Assembly (NCBI RefSeq): GCF_014201875.1
Contig: NZ_JACHFL010000012.1
Coordinates: 62,001-126,000 of the forward strand
Origin: Deinococcus humi
GTDB taxonomy: Bacteria; Deinococcota; Deinococci; Deinococcales; Deinococcaceae
DNA length: 64,000 nucleotides
Direction of reading: 5' to 3'
Made by a program: the position numbers and the translations under genes. Shown here in pieces: positions 20,714-33,845 of the stretch; position 1 is the first letter of the stretch, and each line of letters begins with the position of its first letter. The notes below the pieces were generated by a model that did not search any database, was not told where the DNA came from, and saw only the letters and a list, made by a program, of their open reading frames with translations.

Positions 20714-21304
20714 ATGACAGTCAAGGGTAGGGTGGAAGAACTCGGGCGACCATCTCACGGCACCGCTGCGTCTGACGGCGTGGCCACCGCGCGCGTGGTG
20801 CCAGACCTGAACGCGCCGCGCGTGCTGGTGCTCAATGCATCGTATGAGCCCCTGCATGTCACCAGCACCAAGCGGGCCATCACGCTGCTGCAATACGGCG
20901 TGGCCGAGGTGCTTGAGGACAGCGGCGACGTGATCCGTTCGCCCAGCACCACCCTGAGCGTGCCCAGCGTGATCCGCCTGCGCCGTTACGTGCGCCGCCC
21001 GCGCGTACACCCCGTGCCCTTCAACCGCCGCAATGTGCTGCGCCGCGACACCTTCACCTGTCAGTACTGCGGCGCGTCCGAGGAACTGACCCTGGACCAC
21101 GTGATGCCCCGTTCACGCGGCGGGCGGCACAACTGGGACAACGTGGTCACCGCCTGCCGCGCCTGCAACCAGCGCAAGGGGGACCGAACCCCCGACGAGG
21201 CGGCCATGCCCCTGCGGACGCATCCCCACGCCCCCACCTTCGGCGTCTACGCCCATGGGCAATTTGCTCACTGGCAGCCGGAGTGGGCCAACTACATCCG
21301 CTGA
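20714..21304 (+). CDS. HNH endonuclease family protein
   Basis: A 196-residue protein. The C-terminal HNH domain shows CQYCG, LDHVMPRSRGGRHNWDNVV and CRACNQRKGDR: two CxxC zinc pairs, the catalytic DH, the Asn and the closing motif. The N-terminus, VLVLNASYEPLHVTSTKRAI, is typical of a widespread bacterial HNH group whose role is not established (DNA maintenance or defence have been proposed). It stands alone between marC and an HD hydrolase, with no phage context. The start is chosen at 20714 because the -10 box overlaps the upstream ATG. Confidence 0.92.
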   Translation: MTVKGRVEELGRPSHGTAASDGVATARVVPDLNAPRVLVLNASYEPLHVTSTKRAITLLQYGVAEVLEDSGDVIRSPSTTLSVPSVIRLRRYVRRPRVHPVPFNRRNVLRRDTFTCQYCGASEELTLDHVMPRSRGGRHNWDNVVTACRACNQRKGDRTPDEAAMPLRTHPHAPTFGVYAHGQFAHWQPEWANYIR

Positions 21305-21380
21305 GGCGCGCGCTGAACGCAAAGGCTTCTTGAGGGGAAAACCCAAGCCGCCCGCAGACTTGTGGGCGGCGCCCGTTTAC

Positions 21381-21386
21381 TAGACT
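21381..21386 (+). promoter_or_regulatory. -10 box (TAGACT) of the HD hydrolase gene
   Basis: TAGACT with 7 nt to the ATG at 21394. Confidence 0.5.
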
Positions 21387-21393
21387 GTGGCCC

Positions 21394-21939
21394 ATGAACC
21401 GCGAACAGGCTTACGCGCTGATGCTGGAACACACCCCCTCCGTGTCGCTGCAACGGCACATGCTGAACGTGGAGGCCGCCATGCGCTGGTACGCCCGTCA
21501 CTGGCAGGAGGACGAACAGACCTACGCCGTGACCGGTCTGCTGCACGACTTCGACTATGAGCTGCACCCTGAGGCGCATCCGACCTGGGGCGTGGACTAC
21601 CTGCGCGCCAACACCGACACGGCGCCCGAGGTGCTGGACGCGATCATGGGCCACGCGGCCTACACGGGCACGCCGCGCACCACCCGGCTGGCCCAGACCC
21701 TGTTCGCGGTGGACGAGCTGACCGGGCTGGTGCAGGCCGCCGCCCTGGTTCGCCCAGACGGCGACGTGCGGCAGGTGGAACTCAAGAGCCTGAAAAAGAG
21801 ATTCAAGAACCGGGCCTTCGCGGCGGGCGTCAACCGTGAGGAGGTCGAGCAGGGCGCGCGGGAACTGGGCGTGGACCTGGACGAGCACATGGAGAATGTG
21901 CTGACGGCGATGCGCGAGATGGTGCCCGCACCGGTGTAA
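21394..21939 (+). CDS. HD domain-containing phosphohydrolase
   Basis: A 181-residue HD protein. Metal ligands are seen as SLQRHMLNVEAAM (first His) and VTGLLHDFDYE (the HD pair), with GHAAY and DELTG further on. HD proteins hydrolyse phosphate esters of nucleotides or metabolites. This small cytosolic form is common and has no fixed substrate. It converges with the response regulator gene 58 nt downstream. Confidence 0.88.
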   Translation: MNREQAYALMLEHTPSVSLQRHMLNVEAAMRWYARHWQEDEQTYAVTGLLHDFDYELHPEAHPTWGVDYLRANTDTAPEVLDAIMGHAAYTGTPRTTRLAQTLFAVDELTGLVQAAALVRPDGDVRQVELKSLKKRFKNRAFAAGVNREEVEQGARELGVDLDEHMENVLTAMREMVPAPV

Positions 21940-21980
21940 GGGGCGCAGAAAAAAGTCCCCTGCAGGCGGAAGAGGACGTG

Positions 21981-22042
21981 GAGGACTTCTGGCTCACCTA
22001 CATGCGCGGCGGAAAGCGCACGAAGGTGAGCCAGAAGTCCTC
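21981..22042. repeat. 19-bp perfect inverted repeat across a stop codon
   Basis: Arms 21981-21999 and 22024-22042 are exact reverse complements of 19 bases, separated by 24 nt. The right arm encodes the EDFWLT region of the response regulator and the left arm overlaps its TAG. It forms a strong hairpin and probably helps end convergent transcripts. The copy looks like a small inverted duplication of the gene's 3' end. Confidence 0.9.
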
Positions 22043-22459
22043 GAAGGCGCGGATGGCGTGCAGAAAGTTCTCGAAGCCGACCGGCTTGACCATGTAGCCA
22101 CTGGCGTGGCGCTCGTAGGAATTGCGCACGTCCTCGTCGGCCTGGCTGGTGGTCAGCATCAGGACCGGAATGCTGCCCAGCCCGCTGTCGGTCTTGATCT
22201 CGCGCAGCACCTCCAGCCCATTCTTGCGCGGCATGTTGATGTCCAGCAGGATCAGGTCCGGGCGTGGGGCGTTGGCGTACTCGCCCTCGCCGCGCAGAAA
22301 ACGCAGGGCTTCGACGCCGTCGCGGGCCACATGCAGCCGGTTGGGCACGCGGGCTTCCTCGAAGGCTTCCAAGGTCAGCAGGATGTCGGGTTCGCTGTCC
22401 TCGACAAGAAGGATCTCGACCTGGCGCGTTTTGGGCTGGGGCAGTGGGGTGTCAGGCAT
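21998..22459 (-). CDS. Response regulator, Rcp1-like single receiver domain
   Basis: A 153-residue protein made only of a CheY-like receiver. Acidic pocket VEDSEPD, phosphoacceptor Asp in LILLDINMPRKNG, Thr in MLTTSQADEDV, and Lys in YMVKPVGFENF. The FENF and C-terminal FEDFWLT pattern is typical of the Rcp1 type, partners of phytochrome-like kinases. It has no output domain, so it should act by protein contact or phosphorelay. Its ATG overlaps the 3' end of the histidine kinase gene by 8 nt. The 19-bp inverted repeat spans its stop. Confidence 0.92.
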   Translation of the reverse strand: MPDTPLPQPKTRQVEILLVEDSEPDILLTLEAFEEARVPNRLHVARDGVEALRFLRGEGEYANAPRPDLILLDINMPRKNGLEVLREIKTDSGLGSIPVLMLTTSQADEDVRNSYERHASGYMVKPVGFENFLHAIRAFEDFWLTFVRFPPRM

Positions 22460-24887
22460 GGTGGGGTTCTGGGGGTCCGGAATGGGGCGGGGGTGACTGT
22501 TCGGGGGCGGCGGGAAGGGTGAAGTGAAAGGTGCTGCCGTGGTCCGGAGCGGGCAGCGGCGTGGATTCCAGCCACAGCGTCCCCCCGTGATGCTCGACAA
22601 TCTTACGACAGATGGCCAGCCCCATTCCGTTTCCCGCGTAATCCTCGCGGCGGTGCAAGCGCTGGAAGATATCGAAGACGCGTTCCTGGTACTCCGGTGC
22701 GACGCCGATGCCGTTGTCCTGCACGGTCACGTGGATCATCTCGCCCTCGCGGCGTGACTCGACCCGCACGCGCGCGGGCTGTCCGGGCGTGGTGAACTTC
22801 AGCGCATTGCCGATCAGGTTAGTCAGCAGCGGCGCGATCAGCGGGGCGTGGGCCAGGACCGTGTGGGGGGTGTCCCAGTCCAAGATGGCCCGGCCCTCCG
22901 GGGTCCCGTCCCCCTCCAGGGTGGCGGACACGCTGTGGGCGGTGGCCCGCATGGCGGTGTCCAGCGCCAGCAGCGTGGGCGCGCTCTCGCCCCGGCCCAC
23001 CCGCGAGAATTCCAGCAGGTCATGAATCAGCCCGCGCATCCGTTTAACCGCGTCCTGCATGAAGCCCAGGTAGAGCGTGGCACGCTCGTCGAGTTGGCCC
23101 TCGTAGCGCCGTCCCAGCAGCTCGGCGTAGCTGCCCAGCGTCCGCAGCGGCTCCTGCAGGTCATGGCTGGCGATGTACGCGAACTGTTCCAGATCGGTGT
23201 TGCTGCGCTCCAGATCCGCGATGGCGTCTTGCAGCTGGGCCTGGGCACGCAGGCGCTCGGTGATGTCTCGCACCATCAGCACGGCGCCCGTCACCTGCCC
23301 CGTGTTGGACCGCATCGGTGTGACCACGCTGGACACCGGGACCGGGTGGCCCTGGGCGTGCCACAGCACGTCGTGTTCCAGGCGGCGGGTCTCGCCGTCC
23401 TGCAGGGTCTGGTGGATGGGACACTCGGTCACCGGGTAGTGCGTTCCGTCGGGATGGCTGTGGTGAATCAGGCTGTGCTGGTGGCTGCCGATCAGCCGCT
23501 CGACGCTGTAGCCCAGCAGCCGCGCCGCCGCTGGATTGGCGAACGTGGTGCGCCCCGAGGCGTCCAGGCCGAACACGCCCTCGCCCGCCGCGGTCAGCAG
23601 CAGCGTGGAAAAGCGCGTGACGTCGGCCAGTTCCTGCGTGCGGACGGCCACGCGACCCTCAAGTTCGGCGTTCAGGGCTTTCAGCGCCGCCTCGGCCTCG
23701 CGCACGGCACTGATGTCGGTGTAGGTGCCCACCCATTCGCGCACGCTGCCGTCTCCGTTGCGTAGCGGCACTGCGCGGATCTGCATGGGGACGTACACGC
23801 CATCGGCGCGGCGCAGGCGGTGTTCGAGGTGATAGACCTGACCGCTGTCCAGGATTTCCGCCCAGGCCCGCGCGGTCTGATCCCGGTCTTCCGGATGAAT
23901 GGCCTCCAGGGCCTTCTGGGGGTTCAGGTACTGTTCGGGAGTCTGGCCGGTGAACACTTCCCAGTCGGCCTGTCCGGGGTGAAACATGCCCTGCGCGTCC
24001 GTCGTGAACACGATCTGCGCGGTGGCCTCCACCAGCGAGCGAAAGCGCTGTTCGCTGCGGCGCAGCGCCTCGCGGGTCCGCCGCCGCTCGGTCACGTCGG
24101 CGAACACGGTGGTGACCTGCTCAGGATGCTCCATGCCCGGTGCGCGGCGCGGAATGGCCGTCACCTCCAGCCAGCGCCATTCCCCTGTCGACGGGTGGAA
24201 CACCCCCATCGGCACCTCCAGCAGGGTCTGTCCGGTGCGGAGCGCCTGGACCGACGGATGGGTGTCTCCTGGGAAATCCGAACCGTCAGGATGAATGGCC
24301 TGCCAGCGCGGATCCAGCGAGCTGCGCCCGTGCAATTGTTCAGGACTGAGGCCCAGGATGGCTGGGGCCGAGGCGTTGGCGTGCAGAATCTGGGTGTCTG
24401 CCCCCTGCACGGTCATGCCCAGACCCAGGCTGTCCATGATCTCCAGTGCCACTTCCAGCGGATCGTGCGACTCCCGGAAGTGCAGCAGCGCCGCTCCCGG
24501 ACCAGCGGGGGTAATGGTGGCCAGCGCGGGGGCCACGGCGCCGGGCATGGTGACCGACAGGCGGGACGCCTCACCTTTCAGGGCCAGCGCCATTGCGTTG
24601 CGCAGGGCCTGGGCGGCCTCCGGCAGGAACAGCGCCGTCCAGTTGTTCACCTGGCCGTCCACTGCTCCCAGACGCTCGCGCGCAGCGGCGTTCAGCGTGA
24701 ACTGGCCGTCCGCCCGCACCCACACCGTCGGATCGGGCAAAGCCGACAGCAGTGCAGCCGCATCGGCATCGGCAAAAGGAGCGGCAGACGCCGTGTCTGC
24801 GGGGGGCAGATCGGGCACGTCGGCTGCGTCGGCGGGGGCGCTCACGTCAGTCGAGCCAGCCTCAGCCGCGCAGGGCGTAGCCCACAC
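22452..24887 (-). CDS. Multi-PAS sensor histidine kinase
   Basis: Up to 811 residues, with no membrane helix, so cytosolic. Four PAS domains lie near residues 40-145, 160-275, 287-405 and 430-550, with PAC-type tails (for example EWVGTYTDISAVREAE). The dimerisation helix follows with the phosphoacceptor in FAYIASHDLQEPLRTL (about 575), of the type found in phytochrome-like kinases. The ATPase has an N box (LIGNALKF), a G1 box (DNGIGV), an F box (DIFQRLH) and a G2 box (GNGMGLAICRKIV). The ATG at 24887 overlaps the upstream regulator gene by 26 nt. A GTG at 24845 is the alternative start. The signal is unknown; PAS ligands could be redox, light or small molecules. Confidence 0.92.
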   Translation of the reverse strand: MWATPCAAEAGSTDVSAPADAADVPDLPPADTASAAPFADADAAALLSALPDPTVWVRADGQFTLNAAARERLGAVDGQVNNWTALFLPEAAQALRNAMALALKGEASRLSVTMPGAVAPALATITPAGPGAALLHFRESHDPLEVALEIMDSLGLGMTVQGADTQILHANASAPAILGLSPEQLHGRSSLDPRWQAIHPDGSDFPGDTHPSVQALRTGQTLLEVPMGVFHPSTGEWRWLEVTAIPRRAPGMEHPEQVTTVFADVTERRRTREALRRSEQRFRSLVEATAQIVFTTDAQGMFHPGQADWEVFTGQTPEQYLNPQKALEAIHPEDRDQTARAWAEILDSGQVYHLEHRLRRADGVYVPMQIRAVPLRNGDGSVREWVGTYTDISAVREAEAALKALNAELEGRVAVRTQELADVTRFSTLLLTAAGEGVFGLDASGRTTFANPAAARLLGYSVERLIGSHQHSLIHHSHPDGTHYPVTECPIHQTLQDGETRRLEHDVLWHAQGHPVPVSSVVTPMRSNTGQVTGAVLMVRDITERLRAQAQLQDAIADLERSNTDLEQFAYIASHDLQEPLRTLGSYAELLGRRYEGQLDERATLYLGFMQDAVKRMRGLIHDLLEFSRVGRGESAPTLLALDTAMRATAHSVSATLEGDGTPEGRAILDWDTPHTVLAHAPLIAPLLTNLIGNALKFTTPGQPARVRVESRREGEMIHVTVQDNGIGVAPEYQERVFDIFQRLHRREDYAGNGMGLAICRKIVEHHGGTLWLESTPLPAPDHGSTFHFTLPAAPEQSPPPHSGPPEPHHA

Positions 24888-25527
24888 CGCGCACGGTGCG
24901 CAACAGCCCGTAACCGTCCAGATCCCGCAGTTTGGCCCGCAGGTTGGCCATGTGCACGTCCACCACGTTGCTGCCCTCGGGCAGGCGCCCCTGCCAGATT
25001 TCCTGACCGATTTCCTGGCGCGAGTACACCCGGCCCGGCTGGCGAATGAGCAGCGCCAGAATGTCGAATTCCTTGGGCGACAGACGCAATTCCTCGGCCT
25101 TGTAGGTCACCAGCCGCTTCTGGGGGTCCAGCGTCAGGTCGCCCATGCTCAGGCTCTCGGTCGTGCGTTGGCGCAGCTGCACCTTGACGCGGGCCAGCAA
25201 TTCGTCGGGGTGAAAGGGCTTGATCAGGTAGTCGTCTGCGCCCAGGCCCAGCAGCCTTACCTTCTCGTCCACGGTGTCGCGGGCGGTCAGCACGATGATC
25301 GGCACGGCACTGTTCTTGCGCAGGCGCTGCACCACGTCGCCGCCGTCAAAGTCGGGCAGGCCCAGGTCCAGCAGGATCAGCGCGGGGTGATCTTCACGGG
25401 CCTTGATCAGCCCGTTCATGGCGGAATCGGCATGCTCGACCTCGAACCCGGCGTCGGTCAGGTCCATTTTCAGGACGTTGGCGATGTCCAGATCGTCTTC
25501 GATGATCAGAATGCAATGAGAGGTCAC
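24862..25527 (-). CDS. Response regulator, OmpR/PhoB family
   Basis: A 221-residue two-domain regulator. The receiver (1-120) shows IEDDLD, LLDLGLPDFDG with the phosphoacceptor Asp, VLTARD and IKPF. The winged-helix DNA-binding domain (about 130-221) shows LSPKEFDILALLIRQPGRVYSRQEI and VDVHMANLRAKL, ending RTVRGVGYAL. It is the first gene of a three-gene operon with the PAS kinase and the Rcp1-like regulator. The start is the GTG at 25527: a TATTAT box ends 6 nt before it, so the mRNA should be leaderless, and upstream in-frame starts are rejected. Confidence 0.93.
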   Translation of the reverse strand: MTSHCILIIEDDLDIANVLKMDLTDAGFEVEHADSAMNGLIKAREDHPALILLDLGLPDFDGGDVVQRLRKNSAVPIIVLTARDTVDEKVRLLGLGADDYLIKPFHPDELLARVKVQLRQRTTESLSMGDLTLDPQKRLVTYKAEELRLSPKEFDILALLIRQPGRVYSRQEIGQEIWQGRLPEGSNVVDVHMANLRAKLRDLDGYGLLRTVRGVGYALRG

Positions 25528-25533
25528 GTTTTC

Positions 25534-25539
25534 ATAATA
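25534..25539 (-). promoter_or_regulatory. -10 box (TATTAT) of the two-component operon
   Basis: TATTAT on the minus strand, 6 nt before the GTG at 25527. It fixes a GTG start that would otherwise be missed. No -35 consensus is seen. Confidence 0.6.
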
Positions 25540-25800
25540 CGCTCTTCTGCTGTCTGGCGAGACATCGAGGCGGGTGGAGGGGATTGGGGGTGGTCCCCTG
25601 TGGGGGCATGACAGGGTCCGGCGTGCTAGCCTGCCACCATCGCGCCATGAGTCCGGCTTGCCAAAGCTGGGAACGGGCGACACAACCGCAGCAGCCAAGA
25701 AGACTCTTCCTGACTGCCCCAGGCCGCACTTTTCAGGCCACCGCTGCATTCAACACGCCTGGTCCCACACCCACGGGCCGCCAAGCACGGAGTTTTTCAA

Positions 25801-27459
<1,659 letters not shown>

Positions 27460-27477
27460 GGGAAAGAGCGTCCAGAT

Positions 27478-27508
27478 GGGGCCAGCCTTGTGCTGGCCCC
27501 TTTCCTTT
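27478..27508 (+). terminator. Intrinsic terminator of rnj
   Basis: GGGGCCAGC (27478-27486), loop CTTGT, GCTGGCCCC (27492-27500), then TTTCCTTTG. Confidence 0.9.
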
Positions 27509-27519
27509 GTCCGGGGTGA

Positions 27520-28014
27520 ATGTTGACGGAGGACAAGGGCGGCCTGCCATGGTTGGAAATGGAAAGGATACATCGTACTGGCGGACGACAGACAAACTCG
27601 GCTTCTCCACCGGACAACGCCATACTGCTGCCCATCCGTGGATTCAAAAAGGGTCTAAGCGCCCCACAAACGCGCACCGCCTCGATCCTCATCCTGCTTC
27701 TTCGCGGCGTCCTCTACGGTCTGGGAGCATCTGCCCTGGCAGCCCTGTATGCCCATTTCGTCAGTCAGCGGGGTTGGAACGGCACAGCCGCAGCGCTGAA
27801 TGGCACGGGAACCATCCTCTGGTGTCTGGGGGCGGCCTTTGGCTGGGGAGCTTTCGGAACCCACGGGCAGGAAATGGGCAAGAGGGCGCGCGTGGGACAG
27901 GCAACGGCACCGCTGGCGCTGCCCTTTAAGGACATGCTCCTGGCCCTGATCGCCGGGAGCGTCTGCTTCGGGCTGATCTGGGCGGGCAACGTTCTGGCCG
28001 CCTCTGGGGGCTAG
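27520..28014 (+). CDS. Hypothetical membrane protein
   Basis: Up to 164 residues. The first 55 are polar and poorly structured, then three hydrophobic segments: about 57-78 (SILILLLRGVLYGLGASALA), 98-113 (GTILWCLGAAFGWGAF) and 138-158 (DMLLALIAGSVCFGLIWAG). The start is uncertain: ATG at 27520 or 27559 are both possible and neither has a good ribosome site. I recognise no family. It lies alone between the rnj terminator and clpP. Confidence 0.55.
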   Translation: MLTEDKGGLPWLEMERIHRTGGRQTNSASPPDNAILLPIRGFKKGLSAPQTRTASILILLLRGVLYGLGASALAALYAHFVSQRGWNGTAAALNGTGTILWCLGAAFGWGAFGTHGQEMGKRARVGQATAPLALPFKDMLLALIAGSVCFGLIWAGNVLAASGG

Positions 28015-28055
28015 GTCACCCCCGCATTCCCCACGTTTCGTCGCCCCATCCGCCC

Positions 28056-28061
28056 TATAAT
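28056..28061 (+). promoter_or_regulatory. -10 box (TATAAT) of clpP
   Basis: A perfect TATAAT with 7 nt to the clpP ATG at 28069. No TTGACA-like -35 at the normal distance. Confidence 0.65.
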
Positions 28062-28068
28062 CGCGCGC

Positions 28069-28670
28069 ATGGGCATCATTCCTTACGTGATCGAGCAGAC
28101 CGGGCGCGGCGAGCGCAGCTATGACATCTACTCGCGCCTGCTGAAAGACCGGATTATCTTTGTGGGGACGCCCATCGAGTCGCAGATGGCCAACAGCATT
28201 GTGGCGCAGCTGCTGCTGCTGGACAGCCAGAATCCCGAGCAGGAAATTCAGATGTACATCAACTGCCCCGGCGGTGAGGTCTACGCTGGGCTGGCGATTT
28301 ACGACACCATGCGTTACATCAAGGCCCCCGTCTCCACCATCTGCGTGGGCATTGCCATGAGCATGGGCAGCGTGCTGTTGATGGCCGGGGACAAGGGCAA
28401 GCGGATGGCCCTGCCCAACAGCCGGATCATGATTCACCAGGGCTCGGCGGGTTTCCGGGGCAACACCCCCGATCTGGAAGTGCAGGCCAAGGAAGTGCTT
28501 CACCTGCGTGACCGTCTGGTGAGCATCTACAACAAGCACACGGATCTGCCACATGACAAGCTGCTGCGCGATATGGAGCGCGACTACTTCATGTCGGCGG
28601 ACGAGGCCAAGCAGTACGGCCTGATCGACAGCGTGATCGAAAACACGCGCCAGATTGAGGAGGTGGGCGT

Positions 28671-28674
<4 letters not shown>
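28069..28674 (+). CDS. clpP: ATP-dependent Clp protease proteolytic subunit
   Basis: A 201-residue serine peptidase that forms the tetradecameric chamber used by ClpX. Catalytic triad: Ser98 (MSMGS), His123 (MIHQ), Asp172 (MERDYF). The length is standard, and the N-terminus ([23 protein letters not shown]) is the processed-type start. It overlaps clpX by 4 nt (ATGA), so the two are translationally coupled. A perfect TATAAT lies 7 nt upstream, giving a leaderless mRNA. Confidence 0.98.
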
Positions 28675-29885
<1,211 letters not shown>

Positions 29886-29935
29886 AAGGCAACCGAGCTT
29901 ACAGCATCCCCGCGCGGTGACTCCTAGAATCTTGG

Positions 29936-29960
29936 GACACCCTGCGGGGGTGTCGTTTTC
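29936..29960 (+). terminator. Intrinsic terminator between clpX and lon
   Basis: GACACCC (29936-29942) / GGGTGTC (29948-29954), followed by GTTTTC. It separates the clpPX unit from lon, or attenuates read-through. Confidence 0.75.
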
Positions 29961-29976
29961 ATTCATGTCCCCGCGC

Positions 29977-29982
29977 TAGACT
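29977..29982 (+). promoter_or_regulatory. Candidate -10 (TAGACT) of lon
   Basis: TAGACT about 50 nt before the lon ATG, after the terminator. It would give a leader of about 45 nt. No good -35 is seen. Confidence 0.35.
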
Positions 29983-30032
29983 GACCTATTCAGCTGTCCC
30001 GCCCTGGCGGAGCGCAGTCCCAAGGAGCAAAA

Positions 30033-32468
<2,436 letters not shown>

Positions 32469-32482
32469 GCTCTAGAGGGTAC

Positions 32483-32520
32483 AAAATCCGCCCTGCCGAT
32501 CACTGGCAGGGCGGATTTTT
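32483..32520. terminator. Bidirectional terminator between lon and pilT
   Basis: AAATCCGCCCTGCC (32484-32497), 7-nt loop, GGCAGGGCGGATTT (32505-32518), with a T-tract to the right and an A-tract to the left. It serves both convergent genes. Confidence 0.92.
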
Positions 32521-32527
32521 CGTGTGG

Positions 32528-33772
32528 TCAGCGTTTGCTTCTGCCGTAGCTGGCCGGGCCGCTATACCCCGTTTCCGGGGTACTGGTGGCGGCGGCCCGG
32601 CCCGTCTCGCCCCAACTCGTGGCCTTGGACGCGGCGGAGGGTGTGCTGACAGGTGGCGGTGTGTACCCGGCCTGCGGCTGATTTCCAGCGGCAGCTCCCC
32701 CAGCGTCATTGGCCAGCCGGGCGAATTCTTTGGGATCGACGGCGCGCGAGGCCCCCACGTCAAAGCTGATCATGCGGCGGCGGTACAGGTTCGCCAGAAA
32801 GGCGTCCATGGTGACCATGCCCTCGCGCGCTCCGGTCTGCATCACACTGGTGATTTGGTACGTTTTGCCCTCGCGGATCAGCGCGCGCACGGCGGGATTG
32901 GCGATCAGCAGTTCGTAGGCCAGGATGCGCCCCTGATTGTCCAGACGCGGCAGCAACTGCTGGGTCATCACGGCCACTAGGTTGTTGGCGAGCTGCACCC
33001 GGATCTGCTCCTGCTGCTCTTCTGGAAACACGTCCACGATGCGGTCAATGGATTCCGGCGCGCTGTTGGTGTGCAGCGTGCCCATCACCAGGTGTCCGGT
33101 CTCGGCGGCGGTGACGGCGGCCTTGATCGTCTCGTGATCACGCATTTCTCCCACCAAGATCACGTCGGGGGCCTGGCGCAGCACCGCGCGCAGGGCGTTT
33201 TCGAAGCTCATGGTGTCCGAGCCGACCTCGCGCTGGTTGATGATGCTCTGCTTGTGCGTGTGCATGAACTCGATGGGGTCCTCGATGGTCATGATGTGCA
33301 TCTTCTTGGTGGCGTTGATGTGATCAAGCATGGCCGCCAGCGTGGTGCTCTTGCCCGAGCCCGTTGGTCCGGTGACCAGCACCAGTCCGCGTGGCGCGTT
33401 GGCGATGTCGACCACCGTCTGCGGCAGCCCCATCTCGGCGGCGCTCTTGATCTTGGTGGGAATCAGACGCATGACGCCGCCCACGTTGCCACGCTGCATG
33501 AAGCAGTTGACGCGGAAGCGGGCGCGGTCCCCCAGCGCGAAGCTGAAGTCCAGTTCGCGGCGCTCCTCGAAGGTGCGCTGCTGCTTCTCGTTCATCATCG
33601 AGTACATCAGCTTGCGGGTCTCAGTGGGCACCAGATCGGCAAAGCCCTGGGGGCCGTACACGCCGTCGATCTTGAACTGCGGGGCCATGCCCACGGTCAG
33701 AATCACGTCGGACGCGCCCTTCTCGGCGGCAATTCGCAGGATGTCGGTGATGTCGGCGGAGGGCTGGGTCAT
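32528..33772 (-). CDS. pilT: Type IV pilus twitching motility ATPase PilT
   Basis: A 414-residue pilus retraction ATPase. N-terminal PAS-like region from DILRIAAEKGASDVILTVG. Walker A is GPTGSGKS (about residue 134), then the Asp box MTIEDPIEF and the His box GTLHTNSAPESIDRIVDVFP. The C-terminal signature AIRNLIRE appears here as AVRALIRE. After about 355 residues comes a low-complexity Pro/Ala/Ser tail of about 60 residues, longer than in standard PilT (about 345-370 residues). It lies 73 nt from pilB in the same direction. Confidence 0.95.
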   Translation of the reverse strand: MTQPSADITDILRIAAEKGASDVILTVGMAPQFKIDGVYGPQGFADLVPTETRKLMYSMMNEKQQRTFEERRELDFSFALGDRARFRVNCFMQRGNVGGVMRLIPTKIKSAAEMGLPQTVVDIANAPRGLVLVTGPTGSGKSTTLAAMLDHINATKKMHIMTIEDPIEFMHTHKQSIINQREVGSDTMSFENALRAVLRQAPDVILVGEMRDHETIKAAVTAAETGHLVMGTLHTNSAPESIDRIVDVFPEEQQEQIRVQLANNLVAVMTQQLLPRLDNQGRILAYELLIANPAVRALIREGKTYQITSVMQTGAREGMVTMDAFLANLYRRRMISFDVGASRAVDPKEFARLANDAGGAAAGNQPQAGYTPPPVSTPSAASKATSWGETGRAAATSTPETGYSGPASYGRSKR

Positions 33773-33845
33773 GGGAACTACCTCGGATGGAGATGGGGAC
33801 GATGGGGAATGATCGGCGGAAGAACAGGGGAGGTCTACTGTGGGT

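Noticed and set aside
20714..21304. HNH protein as part of a mobile element or defence island
   Set aside because: No integrase, repeat or restriction partner nearby. The neighbours are marC and an HD hydrolase, so it looks like a core chromosomal gene.
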